Shown piece by piece: positions 6,307 to 8,049 of a stretch of 8,049 nucleotides of DNA. The notes under the pieces are model-generated. The model had not been told where the DNA came from and ran no database searches. It was given only the letters and a program-made list of their open reading frames with translations. How positions within the stretch are numbered: position 1 is the first letter of the stretch; the number at the start of each line of letters is the position of its first letter. The translations under genes and the position numbers were made by a program. Source of the DNA: Hyphomicrobiales bacterium (GTDB lineage Bacteria; Pseudomonadota; Alphaproteobacteria; Rhizobiales; Aestuariivirgaceae); assembly GCA_013002595.1 (NCBI GenBank), contig JABDJG010000383.1, positions 1-8,049 of the forward strand, given 5' to 3'.

Positions 6307-7380
6307 CTATTTGTCAACTCGGGTGAGGAACAGGCGCGATGCGAACGGCATCGACAGGTTGAGGCTGACAAATCGGACCAGCTGATGGGTCGCGACAAAG
6401 GCCGGGTTGACGCCAAGCGCAAAGGCCAAAATAGTCATCACCTCGAGCCCGCCGGGGGCAAAGGCCAAAAGCGTCGCCAAGAGTGGCAGTCCGGTGAGCG
6501 CCGTCGTCGTCAATGCGCCGATAACGGAAATCGTGAGGGCAACCAGAAAACTGGCAAAGCCGGCGGTCAGCACCTGGCGCAGCAAGACAAGCCCGAAATC
6601 CTTGAACCGGACACCGACCATCATGCCCAGGCAGACAAATGCCGGGATCACCATGGCATCGGGTACGCCGCCGGAGACCACGTCGCCAAGATGCAGGCCG
6701 GCATTGGCGATCATCGCGCCGAGCAGGAAGCCGGCCGGCGCACCGAAGCGGTGAAACAGGTAGCCGGCGGCAGCGCCGAGGCTCAAGATAACCGCCATGG
6801 CGGCCGGCTCAGCGGCGGTTCCCGAGCTTGTCGCCGGCATCGCACCATCACCCATCTGTCCGGCCAGCATCGGCAACAGGGCAACCAGCAGGAACAGACG
6901 CAGGCTCTGGGCCGCGGCGACCCTGGCAACATTGGCGCCATAATGTTCGGCCATCGCCAGCGCCATGGTCAGCGCGCCGGGTTTGCAAGCAAAGAATGCT
7001 GTTGTGCGGTCCCAGCCGAAAAACCGCGTCAGCACATATTGCCCCGCCGCCACCAGGGCCACCAGCGTTACCAGCAAGATGATCAGGCTGACTGGCCACC
7101 TGCCGATCGAGGCCAGGCTGTGCAGCGTAAAGCTGGCGCCGATCTGGAGGCCGAGAACAACGAATGCCGCGTTGCGCACCCACGGCAGCATCAGAACCGG
7201 CAGGCCGGCAAGGCCGGCAAGCGCCGTTGCCACCATGGCGCCGGCCAGCCACGGCGCCGGCGCACCAAACGCTGCAAACACCGCGCCGCCGGCAAAGGCG
7301 ATTGTGATCGTCAGCGCAAATCTGGCGAGCGGCGACAAATCGGCGGGCAGCGGTCTTACTCCGGGCTGAAGAAACGGCAA
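6307..7380 (-). CDS. AbrB-family membrane protein (AbrB duplication family)
   Basis: This is a polytopic inner-membrane protein of about 357 aa, the usual length for the family often labelled 'AbrB family transcriptional regulator' or 'ammonia monooxygenase'. Neither label describes a proven function, and it has no resemblance to soluble Bacillus AbrB DNA-binding proteins. The two-fold internal repeat is visible: PAPWLAGAM (41-49) matches APAGFLLGAM (214-223), and CKPGALTMALAMAEHYGANV (132-151) matches FAPGGLEVMTILAFALGVNP (307-326), each ending in a Q-x-L/V-R motif. A polar linker (about 174-194) separates the halves. About ten membrane helices are expected, and a transport role is plausible. 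The frame has no ATG near the N-terminus. TTG 7380 is the first start after an in-frame TAG and has no clear ribosome site, so the first 15 or so residues are uncertain. It is unlikely to belong to ceramide synthesis. Confidence 0.85.
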   Translation of the reverse strand: MPFLQPGVRPLPADLSPLARFALTITIAFAGGAVFAAFGAPAPWLAGAMVATALAGLAGLPVLMLPWVRNAAFVVLGLQIGASFTLHSLASIGRWPVSLIILLVTLVALVAAGQYVLTRFFGWDRTTAFFACKPGALTMALAMAEHYGANVARVAAAQSLRLFLLVALLPMLAGQMGDGAMPATSSGTAAEPAAMAVILSLGAAAGYLFHRFGAPAGFLLGAMIANAGLHLGDVVSGGVPDAMVIPAFVCLGMMVGVRFKDFGLVLLRQVLTAGFASFLVALTISVIGALTTTALTGLPLLATLLAFAPGGLEVMTILAFALGVNPAFVATHQLVRFVSLNLSMPFASRLFLTRVDK

Positions 7381-7600
7381 GGATCGATGTGTGGTGGGCC
7401 GGTTATAGGGCCTGGCGCCACGGCCGTCGCGCTAATTCCTGCCTGGTGGCGGGGTACATATGCATTTTGCGATTGCCCCTCACACTCTCATCTGCTTCCC
7501 AAGGGCTTGACCCTGGGGTCCAACAACCCATCGGGACAAAGTTGCAGCCCTCGTGCATTGCTTGCCGCTAGATCATAAACCTGGTCGCCCTCAATAAGTT

Positions 7601-7636
7601 AGAGCATGATCGGCGAACCATTTGTGCGGTTTGCGT
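7601..7636. repeat. Possible remnant of an AGAGCATGATC-type intergenic palindrome
   Basis: The motif AGAGCATGATC (7601-7611) resembles the end of palindromic intergenic elements that I recall as common in Hyphomicrobiales genomes. It is followed by a 7-bp imperfect stem GCGAACC (7613-7619) / GGTTTGC (7628-7634) around an 8-nt loop. The expected closing GATCATGCTCT copy is absent, so this would be a decayed or partial copy. The identification is from memory and weak. Confidence 0.25.
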
Positions 7637-7649
7637 ACCGAAGATTGGG

Positions 7650-7670
7650 TCCTTGGGTCAAGCTCAAGGA
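7650..7670. repeat. Small hairpin downstream of the GMC oxidoreductase gene
   Basis: TCCTTG (7650-7655) and CAAGGA (7665-7670) form a perfect 6-bp stem with a 9-nt loop; an alternative CTTG/CAAG pairing (7652-7662) competes with it. It overlaps two direct copies of TTGGGTC (7645-7651 and 7653-7659). It lies 31 bp beyond the oxidoreductase stop, but there is no T-run on either strand, so it is not a canonical terminator. Confidence 0.35.
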
Positions 7671-7700
7671 AGGCAGTAATTTGCCAGTTTCATTTGCCCG

Positions 7701-8049
7701 CTACCCGCAGTCCTGCAGGATCATGTCGGCGGCTTTTTCGCCAATCATTATGGCGGGGGCGTTGGTGTTGCCGGAAACGATTTCGGGCATGATCGAAGCA
7801 TCGGCGATGCGCAGGCCCTCGATGCCGTTGACGCGCAATCTGGGGTCGACGACGGCGTTGTCGTCGGCGCCCATGCGGCAGGTGCTGGTCGGGTGATAGA
7901 TGGTGGTCGCCGTGTCGCGGGCCCACTGCAGCAGGTCAGCATCGCTCTCAGCGCCATCGCCGGGGCGGAATTCCTCGGTGATCTTGCCGGCCACCGGGGC
8001 GCAGGCGGCGACCTTTCTGGCGACCTTGATGCCGGCAACAGTGGTGTCG
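7701..8049 (-). CDS. GMC-family FAD-dependent oxidoreductase, choline dehydrogenase-like (C-terminal part)
   Basis: The C-terminal 116 residues of a glucose-methanol-choline oxidoreductase are visible; the N-terminal FAD-binding part lies beyond the right edge. The frame runs open to the edge and ends at TAG 7701-7703. The diagnostic C-terminal features are all there: the active-site His in TIYHPTSTCRMG, then DNAVVDPRLRVNGIEGLRIADASIMP, then the second catalytic residue (Asn) in SGNTNAP and the closing IMIGEKAADMIL helix. Such enzymes oxidise primary alcohols (choline, aliphatic or polyethylene-glycol alcohols, among others) with transfer to an electron acceptor or oxygen. The visible part cannot tell which, so betA is not assigned. 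It lies on the same strand as the AbrB-family gene but 320 bp upstream of it, so probably in a separate transcript. Confidence 0.92.
   Translation of the reverse strand, partial: DTTVAGIKVARKVAACAPVAGKITEEFRPGDGAESDADLLQWARDTATTIYHPTSTCRMGADDNAVVDPRLRVNGIEGLRIADASIMPEIVSGNTNAPAIMIGEKAADMILQDCG

Larger units (their letters stand above)
7381..7700. other. Non-coding stretch between the GMC oxidoreductase and the AbrB-family gene
   Basis: I see no convincing gene in these 320 bp; short open frames on the plus strand (from 7389 and from 7606) lack coding character or run antisense into the oxidoreductase. It presumably holds the promoter of the AbrB-family gene (towards its 7381 end) and the 3' end of the oxidoreductase transcript. 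It contains a 9-nt inverted repeat GCTTGACCC (7505-7513) / GGGTCAAGC (7655-7663), a GACCC-TG-GGGTC palindrome (7509-7520), and the hairpins listed separately. Confidence 0.6.

Noticed and set aside
7202..7219. Two tandem copies of AGGCCGGCA
   Set aside because: They lie inside the AbrB-family gene and simply encode the hydrophobic run LAGLAGL of a membrane segment.
6223..7578. Long plus-strand open frame of 451 codons
   Set aside because: Its product is a Gln/Gly/Arg/His-rich string with no domain, lying antisense to the AbrB-family and hydroxylase genes, which have clear motifs; it is a shadow of GC-rich codon usage.
7606..7896. Plus-strand frame of 96 codons starting in the intergenic stretch
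   Set aside because: More than half is antisense to the GMC oxidoreductase C-terminus and the rest overlaps the repeat region; no ribosome site or family resemblance.

Overview
The window looks like an alphaproteobacterial chromosome segment, possibly Hyphomicrobiales-like. The basis is a GC-rich composition, a Tyr/Arg-rich C-terminal tail that I recall from hypothetical proteins of that order, and the closest known locus being the ceramide cluster of Caulobacter. The taxonomic call is an inference. Apart from one gene end at the left edge, all genes lie on the minus strand.

Layout, left to right. 1-112: C-terminal end of a small plus-strand protein, followed by a clear Rho-independent terminator (139-178). 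226-4626: a minus-strand cluster that reads, in transcription order, acyl-ACP synthetase/fatty acyl-AMP ligase (aasR-like), 65 bp gap, NAD(P)-dependent reductase (cerR-like), acyl carrier protein (acp), serine palmitoyltransferase (spt). The last three overlap by 4 bp each (ATGA junctions). 4627-4808: AT-rich leader of that operon, with a 10-bp perfect palindrome. 4809-5348: unrecognised protein with one C-terminal membrane segment. 5465-6265: membrane fatty acid hydroxylase/sterol desaturase family protein with complete histidine boxes. 6307-7380: AbrB-family membrane protein with an internal duplication. 7381-7700: non-coding stretch with inverted repeats. 7701-8049: C-terminal 116 residues of a GMC-family flavin oxidoreductase that continues past the right edge.

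The biological core is a bacterial sphingolipid (ceramide) synthesis operon with the gene content and order of the Caulobacter crescentus locus. The inferred pathway is as follows. The acyl-AMP ligase loads a fatty acid onto the dedicated ACP. Spt condenses the acyl group with serine to give 3-oxo-sphinganine. An N-acyltransferase (bCerS, not in this window) makes oxo-ceramide, and the CerR-like reductase reduces the 3-keto group. The hydroxylase-family gene a short way upstream is a speculative candidate for modifying the ceramide. The remaining genes have no demonstrable link to the pathway.
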